DNA from: a virus
Length of the DNA: 29,141 nucleotides
IMG/VR virus record: IMGVR_UViG_3300025070_000162
Location: 1-29,141 of that record
Reading direction: 5' to 3' (one strand)
The notes under the pieces: generated by a model
The model's database searches: none
The model's input: only the letters and a program-made list of their open reading frames with translations
Told to the model about the DNA's origin: nothing
Translations under genes and position numbers: made by a program
Part shown: one piece after another, positions 20,643 through 27,636 of the stretch
How positions within the stretch are numbered: position 1 is the stretch's first letter
How the letters are laid out: every line of letters starts with the position of its first letter

Positions 20643-20998
20643 TGAGTGATATTTATTTAGTAGATTTTGAACCAAACAAGCTATCTTATCAGCAAGAAGA
20701 ACTAGGAATTACATTTGCTGATTTAGATACTGCTGTAGAATTAATGAAAAAAGAAGAAAAAATGATTGTTGCAGAATTAACAGTTTACTTCAGCAGACAA
20801 GGTGGTTACAAAAATATAACCGAATTAAATGGTTTAATTTATTCGGACACAAAGTTTAAGGATTATTTTGATAGATACGAGATAACCTTAAAAAAGAGGA
20901 ATCAAGCTAAAATTAGATTTGAATCCTTTAAAGCCTTTCGTGATGACCTAAGAACTAAGGTTGTTAATGAAAGGGAAATGGCAAAACATAATTTGTAG
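20642..20998 (+). CDS. Hypothetical protein co-transcribed with SSB
   Basis: Encodes 118 residues, mostly helical and charged, with Glu-Leu-Asn-Gly-Leu-Ile-Tyr-Ser-Asp near the middle and Arg-Asp-Asp-Leu-Arg-Thr-Lys-Val-Val-Asn-Glu-Arg-Glu near the end. The last motif looks like one seen in small phage proteins beside SSB or recombination genes. TAATG overlap with SSB points to coupled production and a possible replication or recombination role. Identity not established. Confidence 0.6.
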   Translation: MSDIYLVDFEPNKLSYQQEELGITFADLDTAVELMKKEEKMIVAELTVYFSRQGGYKNITELNGLIYSDTKFKDYFDRYEITLKKRNQAKIRFESFKAFRDDLRTKVVNEREMAKHNL

Positions 20999-21010
20999 AA
21001 AGGAATTATC

Positions 21011-21256
21011 ATGTCAAATCAAGGTATAAGCTATAAGCTAACACAAAACGAACAAATACTTAATCATCTTAAAAATGGTAAATCAATTACACCATTAGAA
21101 GCATTACAAGAATATGGGTGTTTTAGATTAAGTGCCAGAATTTATAACCTTAGATTAGATGGTTATAATATAATCACAAATAACATCACCGAAAATGGCA
21201 AAACTTTCGCTGAATATACTTTGTTAAGCAGTACATTGTTAAAGGAGAAAGATTAA
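21011..21256 (+). CDS. Winged-helix DNA-binding protein
   Basis: Encodes 81 residues. The pattern Gln-x2-Ile-Leu-x2-Leu-x2-Gly-Lys-Ser-Ile-Thr-Pro-Leu-Glu-Ala-Leu-x4-Gly-Cys-x-Arg-Leu-Ser-Ala-Arg-Ile-x2-Leu-Arg-x2-Gly-Tyr-x-Ile is that of the small helix-turn-helix domain found in many phage early regions, with a beta wing (Thr-Phe-Ala-Glu-Tyr-Thr-Leu) after the recognition helix. It probably binds DNA and may control phage transcription or replication; a candidate for the protein that recognises the palindrome at 17055-17076. AAAGGAA precedes the ATG. It overlaps the next gene by TAATG. Confidence 0.75.
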   Translation: MSNQGISYKLTQNEQILNHLKNGKSITPLEALQEYGCFRLSARIYNLRLDGYNIITNNITENGKTFAEYTLLSSTLLKEKD

Positions 21257-21501
21257 TGTCAGATAAATATAATCTTGAGGAAGAATTAAACCAAAGAGAA
21301 TTAGATCAAGACACAGAAAAAGAAACTGCAATGTTTAAACATTTAGCTGATATAGGTGTAATGGATAAATTAGTTTTTGCTCTAAATGAATATATCATTA
21401 AGTTTGGCAGGACTAGCAATGTTCATGATCAATGTTTTGATTTAAAGCTACAAGTTCTTGAAAATAAAAAACATCTTCAAGAGTGGATTGATAAAATATG
21501 A
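21256..21501 (+). CDS. Small acidic helical hypothetical protein
   Basis: Encodes 81 residues, with a Glu/Gln/Asp-rich N-terminal third and a helical C-terminal part including Lys-Leu-Val-Phe-Ala-Leu-Asn-Glu-Tyr and Leu-Lys-Leu-Gln-Val-Leu-Glu. AAAGGAGAAAG is its Shine-Dalgarno. ATGA overlap with the RecB-like nuclease gene suggests joint function or coupling. No family recognised. Confidence 0.55.
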   Translation: MSDKYNLEEELNQRELDQDTEKETAMFKHLADIGVMDKLVFALNEYIIKFGRTSNVHDQCFDLKLQVLENKKHLQEWIDKI

Positions 21502-22289
21502 TAGAGCATTTTGAAAAGTTTAATGATTATGGAAAGGGTTTACTTCCATTGTCATTTAGCCATCTTAATGAATTTGCTTTTTATCGTGAAAGGTGGGCAT
21601 TAAGGCGAATATTTGGCTATCAATTTCCAACATCTGCACCTGCTATTAGAGGGCAAGTTGTTGAATCTGGTATCAATATGTTTCTAAATGGAATACCTAT
21701 TGAAGAAGCTAGTGAAAAGATGATAGATGAATATGATGCTAATTGTTTAGAGATAAATGACCCTAAAATAGATGATGAAAGGGCAAACCTAGTTCCATTA
21801 TTAGAATTAGGTACTAAAACCTTTCAAGAGTATGCTTATAGGTGGACATTACTAAACTATCAAAAAAAGGTAGAATTAGATATAAAAGGTATTCCATTCA
21901 TAGGATATACCGATTTTCATTTTGAAGATAAAAACACTAAAGAAGATTTTTTTATTGATTTGAAAACATCTAAACTTTTACCTCAAAAGATAAGTATTTC
22001 TCATGCTATGCAACAAGCTATTTATCAAAAGGCAACTAATGCCAAGCAGATATTATGGTATCTTAAAAACCCAACTAAAACTAAAGATGCTGAATATATT
22101 GCTATGTCATTAGATGATTATGTGATGCCTATGAAAATATGTGAACACATAGTTGAAGTTATGGGTAATTACTTAAAAACTGTTAATAGTCCAGATGACG
22201 TTAAAAACTCTTTGATACCTAATCCTGATAATTGGATTTGGAAAGAAGAAACTGTTTTAAATGCCAGAAAAGAAGTCTGGGGATATTAA
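21498..22289 (+). CDS. PD-(D/E)XK exonuclease, RecB/Cas4-like
   Basis: Encodes 263 residues. N-terminal Leu-Ser-Phe-Ser-His-Leu-Asn-Glu-Phe and Arg51-Gly-Gln-Val-Val-Glu56 match motif I of RecB/Cas4-type nucleases; Gly136-Tyr-Thr-Asp139 supplies the catalytic aspartate, Asp154-Leu-Lys156 the D/E-x-K, and a following Gln-Gln-Ala-Ile-Tyr-Gln the Gln/Tyr motif. There is no obvious four-cysteine Fe-S cluster. Such phage enzymes degrade or process DNA ends and often work with an SSB or annealing protein. It sits between SSB-linked genes and the initiator, agreeing with a recombination/replication role. A strong hairpin follows its stop after 9 nt. Confidence 0.8.
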   Translation: MIEHFEKFNDYGKGLLPLSFSHLNEFAFYRERWALRRIFGYQFPTSAPAIRGQVVESGINMFLNGIPIEEASEKMIDEYDANCLEINDPKIDDERANLVPLLELGTKTFQEYAYRWTLLNYQKKVELDIKGIPFIGYTDFHFEDKNTKEDFFIDLKTSKLLPQKISISHAMQQAIYQKATNAKQILWYLKNPTKTKDAEYIAMSLDDYVMPMKICEHIVEVMGNYLKTVNSPDDVKNSLIPNPDNWIWKEETVLNARKEVWGY

Positions 22290-22298
22290 AAACCAAAA

Positions 22299-22328
22299 AA
22301 CCCCTTTAGGTTTATGCTTAGAGGGGTT
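22299..22328. terminator. Stable 12-bp hairpin between nuclease and initiator genes
   Basis: 22299-22310 pairs with 22317-22328 (two G-U pairs) around a 6-nt loop TTTATG. No T tract follows on the plus strand; instead A-rich sequence precedes it, so on the minus strand the hairpin is followed by TTTTTTGGTTTTT. It is therefore a good intrinsic terminator for leftward or antisense transcripts, and may act as a pause, attenuator or mRNA 3'-end protector for rightward ones. Confidence 0.65.
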
Positions 22329-22358
22329 ACAATAAACTAAATAGATTTGGAGATCACA

Positions 22359-23240
22359 ATGTTTATAGACGAAAATTCAAAACCAAGAGAGAAATTAAAA
22401 GCATGGTATCTTTTCACAGAAGATTTTATTGCAGGTACTCAAGCCTTAACAAATGAGGAAATAGGCATATATATCAGATTACTTTGTTATAACTGGAACA
22501 AAAGATGTTCTGGAATACCTAGTGAGCCTTTAAAATATCAAAGAATAGCAAATTGTATTTCAGATAGCGAGAAAGAAAGCTGTGAAACAGTTCTTAAAGA
22601 TTTCTTTGTTTTAGTTAACAATCATTTTCAAAATGAAAGACAGTTACAAGAGTATCTATTTATAACAAGAAGAATGGAAGCATCTAAGGAAAATGGCAAG
22701 TTAGGTGGTAGACCAAAAAAACCTAGCATAGAACCTAGAGTAGAACCTAAAGGTAACCTAGACGAAACCCCTCCTACCCCTACCACTACCCCTACCACTA
22801 CTAAAACCACTAAAATAAGTTATAATCCTTTTTTTAAGAAGTTTTGGGATAAGGTTTCTAATAAAGTGAGTAAGGGAATAGCTGAAAAGAATTTTATCAA
22901 GCTAGAACCTGAGTGGATAGAAAAACCAGAAGAACTAGCAGATATGTATAATAAATATTATAATTCTGTTGAGGATAAGCAATTTGCCAAACAACCTGCT
23001 TTCTGGTTATCAGCTAAAAAGTATGAAGATGAAAAACCAACTAAACAAATTGAAGAAAAACTTCAGCCATATGATATGAGGTTAAAAATGTTTTTAGATG
23101 CTGTGCAAAAGAAGCAAGGTAGTGCATTTATACACAAATATGCAAAACAACATCCCTATGACGTTCAAAGAGCAATTAATGAGGGTGTGTTTAGTAGAGA
23201 AGATGCAATTAAATATTTAGATATGGGGAGTTGGATATGA
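22359..23240 (+). CDS. Replication initiator-like protein (DUF1376 N-terminal domain)
   Basis: Encodes 293 residues. ATG 22359 is chosen because TTGGAGATCA just before it is the leader motif; a TTG at 22347 lies inside the motif. Residues about 14-115 carry the DUF1376 pattern: Ala-Trp-Tyr-Leu-Phe, Asp-Phe, Leu-Thr-Asn-Glu-Glu-Ile-Gly-Ile-Tyr-Ile-Arg-Leu-Leu, and Gly-Gly-Arg-Pro-Lys-Lys ending it. A Pro/Thr-rich linker (about 120-155) precedes a C-terminal helical region (Phe-Phe-Lys-Lys-Phe-Trp-Asp-Lys-Val; Ala-Phe-Trp-Leu-Ser-Ala-Lys-Lys-Tyr) typical of phage O/DnaT-like replication proteins. It likely recognises the origin and loads host helicase. The linker DNA holds tandem repeats. ATGA overlap with the Mom-like gene. 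Confidence 0.75.
   Translation: MFIDENSKPREKLKAWYLFTEDFIAGTQALTNEEIGIYIRLLCYNWNKRCSGIPSEPLKYQRIANCISDSEKESCETVLKDFFVLVNNHFQNERQLQEYLFITRRMEASKENGKLGGRPKKPSIEPRVEPKGNLDETPPTPTTTPTTTKTTKISYNPFFKKFWDKVSNKVSKGIAEKNFIKLEPEWIEKPEELADMYNKYYNSVEDKQFAKQPAFWLSAKKYEDEKPTKQIEEKLQPYDMRLKMFLDAVQKKQGSAFIHKYAKQHPYDVQRAINEGVFSREDAIKYLDMGSWI
22720..22800 (+). repeat. Tandem 11-12 bp repeats in the initiator gene, candidate replication origin
   Basis: ACCTA occurs at 22721, 22733, 22745 and 22756, i.e. with periods 12, 12 and 11; three of the copies are AACCTAG. It is followed by an exact tandem duplication of the 12-mer CCCCTACCACTA (22777-22788, 22789-22800), then by an AT-rich stretch. In lambda the origin iterons lie within gene O in its linker-coding part, so this arrangement in an initiator gene suggests an origin. 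Low-complexity coding of a Pro/Thr linker is the alternative. Confidence 0.5.
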
Positions 23241-23887
23241 AAAACTTAAATGTCATTCAAATTAAAGCTGAAGAAACTCACGATTGGTTTAAGAATAGGC
23301 ATTACGCTAAAACATTACCTAAATGCACAAGTTATGCTTTTGGATTATATGATGGAGCATATTTAATTGGGGTTGTTTCTTATGGAGACCCAACTGGAAG
23401 AACAGTTTTAGAAGCTATGACTTCAAAAGAATATATACACCCTATATTAGAATTAAATAGACTTTGTTTATTAGAAAATAAAAAGAATTATGCTTCTTTT
23501 TTAATAGGCAATAGTCTTAAATTATTACCAAAACCTAATATAATCATTTCATATGCAGATAAATCAATAAATCATGCAGGGTATATTTATCAAGCAACAA
23601 ATTTTATTTATTGTGGATTATCAGAAAAAAGAACAGATTGGATAATGAAAGGTATTAACAAACACCCTAGAGGGGTAAAGCCAACAGAAGAAATGAAAAA
23701 AGATAAATCTAAATTTGAATTAATAGAAAGAGCAAGAAAGCATAGATACATTTATTATTTGGGAAATAAAAAACAAAAAAAACAATTTATGGAAAATTTT
23801 AAATATGAAATATTACCATATCCAAAGACAGAAAATAAGTATTATGAAACAACTTTTGTGCCAAATACACAAATGGCATTGATTTAG
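23237..23887 (+). CDS. Mom-family adenine modification protein
   Basis: Encodes 216 residues from ATG 23237, which overlaps the initiator stop (ATGA) and has GGGGAG upstream. It shows the GNAT-like Mom pattern: His-Tyr-Ala-Lys-Thr-Leu-Pro, Phe-Gly-Leu-Tyr-Asp, Ile-Gly-Val-Val-Ser-Tyr-Gly-Asp-Pro-Thr-Gly, Glu-Leu-Asn-Arg-Leu-Cys-Leu, and Ser105-Tyr-Ala-Asp-x-x-x-x-His113-x-Gly-x-Ile-Tyr-Gln-Ala-Thr-Asn-Phe-x-Tyr125. Mu Mom converts adenine in DNA to N6-methylcarbamoyl-adenine and so hides DNA from restriction enzymes. Here the gene lies in the replication module, not beside a Com-like regulator. A Lys-rich C-terminus may aid DNA contact. Catalytic activity is inferred from the family. Confidence 0.75.
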   Translation: MKNLNVIQIKAEETHDWFKNRHYAKTLPKCTSYAFGLYDGAYLIGVVSYGDPTGRTVLEAMTSKEYIHPILELNRLCLLENKKNYASFLIGNSLKLLPKPNIIISYADKSINHAGYIYQATNFIYCGLSEKRTDWIMKGINKHPRGVKPTEEMKKDKSKFELIERARKHRYIYYLGNKKQKKQFMENFKYEILPYPKTENKYYETTFVPNTQMALI

Positions 23888-23896
23888 GAGATTAAT

Positions 23897-24094
23897 ATGA
23901 CTGTAATAGATATTAGAAATCCATTAGAAAAGAAAAGGCAAACGTATTTAGCTTTTTACAAAGATGGAATTTATGATGGCATATTAAATCAAAAGCCAGA
24001 CCCTAGAAATAATTCATCAGCTTATTATAAAAAAGGTTTTGATGATGGTTTAAAATTGTTAGAGTTAATTAAAGAATATAATCTTGGAGATTAA
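23897..24094 (+). CDS. Small hypothetical protein (65 aa)
   Basis: Encodes 65 residues; AGGAGATTAAT provides the Shine-Dalgarno. Two similar short segments are visible: Phe-Tyr-Lys-Asp-Gly-Ile-Tyr-Asp-Gly and Tyr-Lys-Lys-Gly-Phe-Asp-Asp-Gly, each an aromatic-Lys-Gly/Asp-Gly helix, which looks like an internal repeat of a small folded domain. It follows the Mom-like gene by 9 nt and may share its transcript. Function unknown. Confidence 0.55.
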   Translation: MTVIDIRNPLEKKRQTYLAFYKDGIYDGILNQKPDPRNNSSAYYKKGFDDGLKLLELIKEYNLGD

Positions 24095-24096
24095 AA

Positions 24097-24393
24097 ATGT
24101 ATGTAAATAGCGAAGTCAAAAATAGTTATTATGGTTTAAAAAAGGTTTTTAGAGATTTTAAAAATAAAAACAAACGACTTAAAACAGATGATGAGGGTAA
24201 ATTTGAAGATGTACCCAAAGAACTATCAGATAAAGACAAAGAGGGTTCTTATAAGTTTATTGGTTATATGGATTACTATTTAGGTGTTAAGTTCGACCAA
24301 GATAAAGATTTAGAAGTGCAACCATCTGGAGTTACTGCTAAAAATAGAAATTACGATTATGCCAATGCAAAGTTTGTAGGGAGTTTAGACTAA
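24097..24393 (+). CDS. Charged hypothetical protein (98 aa)
   Basis: Encodes 98 residues. A TTGGAGATT variant of the leader motif precedes ATG 24097. The first half is Lys/Asp/Glu-rich, the second half has Tyr-Lys-Phe-Ile-Gly-Tyr-Met-Asp-Tyr-Tyr-Leu-Gly-Val-Lys and Asn-Arg-Asn-Tyr-Asp-Tyr-Ala-Asn-Ala. It is the last gene of the early/middle run; its stop codon forms the base of the large hairpin upstream of terminase. No family recognised. Confidence 0.55.
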   Translation: MYVNSEVKNSYYGLKKVFRDFKNKNKRLKTDDEGKFEDVPKELSDKDKEGSYKFIGYMDYYLGVKFDQDKDLEVQPSGVTAKNRNYDYANAKFVGSLD

Positions 24394-24451
24394 TTTAAGA
24401 GGTGCAATCATACCATAGGGTTAGTTAACCCCTGCTCTATGGCTCTTAAAT
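24393..24451. promoter_or_regulatory. Large nested hairpin upstream of the small terminase gene
   Basis: Outer arms ATTTAAGAG (24393-24401) and CTCTTAAAT (24443-24451) pair perfectly over 9 bp; a second perfect 6-bp stem CCATAG/CTATGG (24413-24418 with 24437-24442) is stacked on the right arm, and an inner GGTT/AACC closes a loop AGTT. An 11-nt bulge lies on the left side. The rest of the 148-nt gap up to 24541 is AT-rich with no gene, tRNA or clear promoter. It may be a transcript end, a processing site, or part of a cos/pac site, given its place before terminase. No T tract follows. Confidence 0.55.
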
Positions 24452-24541
24452 CAAGCCTAAAATGTATAAAATATAAAAATATGTAGCTTTTTTAAAAATA
24501 ATTATATAAATCTTAATTACCTAACTATGGGGTAAATAGGA

Positions 24542-24847
24542 ATGGCAAGACCAAAAAAATATAATATCGATACTGAACAATTAAGTAAATTAGCTAAATT
24601 GGGTTGTACTAATAAAGAAATGGGTGACTTTTTCGGTTGTTCAGCAGACCTATTAGAAAAGAGTTATTCGGAATTTCTGATAAAAGGTAGGGCAGAACAA
24701 AAAATGAGGTTAAGACAACTTCAATGGAAAGCTTGTGAAAGTGGAAATGTTACTATGTTAATATTCTTAGGAAAGAATATGTTGGGTCAGCAAGATAAGA
24801 TAGAGCAAAATGAATTAGAAGAACCTTTAGTCTGGTCATCAGATTAA
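24542..24847 (+). CDS. terS: Terminase small subunit
   Basis: Encodes 101 residues. The start is Ala-Arg-Pro-Lys-Lys-Tyr, then a helix-turn-helix (Leu-Ala-Lys-Leu-Gly-Cys-Thr-Asn-Lys-Glu-Met-Gly-Asp-Phe-Phe-Gly-Cys-Ser) typical of small terminases, a central helical region for oligomer formation, and Met-Leu-Ile-Phe-Leu-Gly-Lys-Asn-Met-Leu-Gly-Gln near residue 75-86, a recurring motif in this family. It binds the packaging site and recruits the large subunit. TAATG couples it to the large subunit gene. The structured element upstream may be its binding site. Confidence 0.82.
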   Translation: MARPKKYNIDTEQLSKLAKLGCTNKEMGDFFGCSADLLEKSYSEFLIKGRAEQKMRLRQLQWKACESGNVTMLIFLGKNMLGQQDKIEQNELEEPLVWSSD

Positions 24848-26064
24848 TGGCATTAACCAAACCTCAAAAGAAAGTAATAAGTAACGAAGCAAGGTTTAGG
24901 GTTCTTATTACTGGTAGGCGATTTGGTAAAACATTCCTAGCGATTAATGAATTAGCTAAGTTTGCCAGTAAGCCTAATCAAAGAGTTTGGTATGTTGCAC
25001 CAACTTATAGACAAGCTAAAGCCATATGTTGGAATGTATTAAAAGAAAAAATGATATATCACAAATGGGTTAAGAATATAAACCATAGTGATTTAACAAT
25101 TACATTAAAAAACAATAGCCAGATAACACTAAGAGGTAGTGATAATGAGCAATCATTAAGAGGTGTTGGTTTGAATTTCTTATGTATTGATGAGTTTGCA
25201 GATGTAAGCCAAGAAGCATGGTATGAGGTTTTAAGACCTACATTATCAGATACAAAAGGTCATGCTCTATTCTGTGGAAGTCCAAGAGGGTTTGGTAACT
25301 GGTCATATGAACTATTTAAGCAAGGTGAAACCAATAAAGACTGGGCAAGTTTTAAATATACTACTATTGAGGGTGGTAATGTAGATAAAGACGAAGTAGA
25401 GCAAGCAAAACAAGATTTAGATATAAGAACATTTCAGCAGGAATATGAAGCCACATTTGTTAATTATTCTGGAATGATTTATTACAACTTTAATAGACAA
25501 AATAATATTATTGAAAAATACCAGAAAGAAACAGCAATTTTACACATAGGTTTAGACTTTAACGTAGACCCTATGAGTGCTGTAGTTTGTATTATAGTTA
25601 ATGAGAAAATTATAGTTGTTGATGAGATACAAATATATTCGTCAAATACCCAAGAAATGTGTGATGAAATAAAGAATAGATACAAAAATAAACAGATAGT
25701 TGTTTATCCAGACCCTAGTGCTAGACAAAGAAAAACATCAGCAGGTGGATTTACTGATTTAAGTATCTTGAAAAATGCAGGATTTGATGTAAAATGTAAA
25801 AATACAGCACCTTTAATTAGGGATAGAATTAATGCAGTTAATGCAAAATTAAAAAATGTTAATGGGAAAAATAGTCTGTTTATTGTTAAATCTTGCAAAA
25901 ATGTTATTAAAAGCATAGAACGACAAATATACAAAGAGGGAACTCATGTACCTGATAAAGATAGTGGGTATGACCATATGAATGATGCTCTTGGCTATTT
26001 AATAGAGTTTAATTTCCCACTAAGACGTAATTTTGCACCTAGCCAACCTAAGAGGTGGAGTTAA
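24847..26064 (+). CDS. terL: Terminase large subunit
   Basis: Encodes 405 residues. The ATPase half has the Walker A Gly23-Arg-Arg-Phe-Gly-Lys28-Thr, an adenine-binding Tyr-Val-Ala-Pro-Thr-Tyr-Arg-Gln, Walker B Leu112-Cys-Ile-Asp115-Glu116-Phe, and a coupling motif Leu-Phe-Cys-Gly-Ser-Pro-Arg-Gly. The nuclease half has Asp237 in Gly-Leu-Asp-Phe-Asn, Tyr-Pro-Asp-Pro-Ser-Ala, and Tyr-Asp376-His-Met-Asn-Asp380, the acidic metal ligands. It powers and cuts genome packaging through the portal. Length is at the short end for this family. TAATG overlap with the portal gene. Confidence 0.93.
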   Translation: MALTKPQKKVISNEARFRVLITGRRFGKTFLAINELAKFASKPNQRVWYVAPTYRQAKAICWNVLKEKMIYHKWVKNINHSDLTITLKNNSQITLRGSDNEQSLRGVGLNFLCIDEFADVSQEAWYEVLRPTLSDTKGHALFCGSPRGFGNWSYELFKQGETNKDWASFKYTTIEGGNVDKDEVEQAKQDLDIRTFQQEYEATFVNYSGMIYYNFNRQNNIIEKYQKETAILHIGLDFNVDPMSAVVCIIVNEKIIVVDEIQIYSSNTQEMCDEIKNRYKNKQIVVYPDPSARQRKTSAGGFTDLSILKNAGFDVKCKNTAPLIRDRINAVNAKLKNVNGKNSLFIVKSCKNVIKSIERQIYKEGTHVPDKDSGYDHMNDALGYLIEFNFPLRRNFAPSQPKRWS

Positions 26065-27482
26065 TGGATAGAGAAACACTTACACAGAAACATGATTTAT
26101 GGCACTCAAATATAAGTAATTGGGAGTTTTATATAAGAAGCTATTTAGGTGGTAATGACTATAAAAATGGTTATTACTTACATAGATATGTATTAGAATC
26201 TCCAGAAGAATATGACCAAAGAGTAAGGCATACACCCTTAGATAATCATTGTAAGAATGTTGTCCAGATATACACCAGTTTCTTATGGAGAGTACCACCA
26301 TCAAGAGATTATGGTGATTTAGATGATGAGCCACAATTAACATCATTTATTCAAGATGCTGATTTAGATGGTAGGTCATTTGATTCAGTCATGCGAGAAG
26401 TCCAGATGAATGCTAGTATTTATGGTAATTGTTGGATTGTAGTTGATAAGCCACAATCTAACGCAAAGACTAGAGCAGAAGAACTTGCTCAAGATATTAG
26501 ACCTTATATTTCAATATATACACCAGAAAACATAGTAAATTGGAATTATGCTAGATCAGCTAGTGGAAGATTTTATTTAGATTTACTGGTTATTGTTGAA
26601 GATATAAATGCAGATAGAGCCATCATTAAAGTATTTACAGAAGAAACTATAACTACATATTCAGTAGAAGAATATGATAAAGAACATTCAGAGGGTGAAG
26701 TTAAGTTATTAGAAGAAATAGTTAATCCAATAGGAACTATTCCTGCTGTTAATGTTTATAATTTACGAGGTAATAAACGACCTATTGGTATTAGTGATTT
26801 AGCTGATGTGGCACATTTGCAACAATCTATTTATAATGATTATTCCGAGAAAGAACAATTAATCAGATTAGCTAATCACCCAAGTTTAGTTAAAACACCT
26901 AATGTTGAAGCTAGTGCAGGTGCAGGTGCTATAATAGAAATACCAGAAGATTTAGATGCATCTTTAAAGCCTTATATAATCCAACCTAGTGGTCAAAACC
27001 TAGATGGAATAATGAAATGTATACAAAATAAAGTTGATGCCATTGATAGAATTACCCATATGGGTTCTGTTAGGGCAACTGGTACACAAATAGCTAGTGG
27101 AATTGCCTTACAAACAGAATTTCAACTATTAAATGCTAGATTATCAGAAAAAGCCGATTATTTAGAAAATGCAGAAGAACAAATCTGGGGTTTATTTGCT
27201 AAATGGTTAGATAAACAATGGAATGGTTCAGTTAATTATCCAGACACATTTGATATTAGAGATTGGGCAAATGACCTGCAATATTTACAAATGGCTAAAG
27301 CATCTGGCATAAAATCAGAAACCTTTAACAAAGAAATAGATAAGCAAATAGCAGAAGCAGTAATAGATGATAACGAAACTATGAAAACTATTAATGAAGA
27401 AATAGATGCTGTTAGAACTGTTAGAGGGCAATTCCAGACAACCGAAGTAGAGGGGCAAACAGTTGGCGAAGAAAGTTCCTAA
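26064..27482 (+). CDS. Portal protein (DUF4055-type)
   Basis: Encodes 472 residues. ATG 26064 overlaps the terminase stop (TAATG) with AGAGGTGGAG upstream; an in-frame GTG at 26055 is less likely because it lies inside that sequence. N-terminal helices with Tyr-Leu-His-Arg-Tyr-Val-Leu-Glu-Ser, a central Ile-Tyr-Gly-Asn-Cys-Trp-Ile-Val-Val-Asp and Tyr-Thr-Pro-Glu-Asn-Ile-Val-Asn-Trp, then Pro-Ile-Gly-Ile-Ser-Asp-Leu-Ala and a Gln-Gln-Ser-Ile-Tyr-Asn-Asp-Tyr-Ser-Glu helix are portal features. The C-terminal Glu-rich helix is typical of the barrel region. It forms the dodecameric DNA gate and docks terminase. Confidence 0.88.
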   Translation: MDRETLTQKHDLWHSNISNWEFYIRSYLGGNDYKNGYYLHRYVLESPEEYDQRVRHTPLDNHCKNVVQIYTSFLWRVPPSRDYGDLDDEPQLTSFIQDADLDGRSFDSVMREVQMNASIYGNCWIVVDKPQSNAKTRAEELAQDIRPYISIYTPENIVNWNYARSASGRFYLDLLVIVEDINADRAIIKVFTEETITTYSVEEYDKEHSEGEVKLLEEIVNPIGTIPAVNVYNLRGNKRPIGISDLADVAHLQQSIYNDYSEKEQLIRLANHPSLVKTPNVEASAGAGAIIEIPEDLDASLKPYIIQPSGQNLDGIMKCIQNKVDAIDRITHMGSVRATGTQIASGIALQTEFQLLNARLSEKADYLENAEEQIWGLFAKWLDKQWNGSVNYPDTFDIRDWANDLQYLQMAKASGIKSETFNKEIDKQIAEAVIDDNETMKTINEEIDAVRTVRGQFQTTEVEGQTVGEESS

Positions 27483-27636
27483 AGATAAAAAGACCAAGAT
27501 ACCTAAAAAATATCTATCTGGTTTAAAAGGTGCAAAAAGAAATGCTAGAGCAACCTTATTAAAGCAGATTAGTTCTTTGTATAAGGCAGGTGCAAGAATA
27601 CCTATGGCACTATTAAAGAAAAGGAATAAATCTTAA
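27463..27636 (+). CDS. Small basic protein with TTG start, overlapping the portal gene
   Basis: Encodes 57 residues from TTG 27463, in a different frame from the portal end, with GAGGGG about 8 nt upstream. The sequence is Lys-rich with Pro-Lys-Lys-Tyr-Leu-Ser-Gly-Leu-Lys-Gly and Leu-Leu-Lys-Gln-Ile-Ser-Ser-Leu-Tyr-Lys-Ala-Gly, resembling small conserved proteins next to portal or head genes in marine phages that begin with a Pro-Lys-Lys-Tyr-Leu segment. No ATG exists before residue 46, so the non-ATG start is needed. Its stop overlaps the next start (TAATG). Function unknown. Confidence 0.6.
   Translation: MAKKVPKDKKTKIPKKYLSGLKGAKRNARATLLKQISSLYKAGARIPMALLKKRNKS

Noticed and set aside
22720-22800. 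Short CRISPR-like repeat array
   Set aside because: Units of 11-12 bp are contiguous with no spacers and lie in a coding linker; they are treated as iterons or low complexity.
24394-24541. tRNA gene in the gap before terminase
   Set aside because: The stems do not form a cloverleaf, and there is no T-arm GTTC or CCA-like end; it is a nested hairpin.
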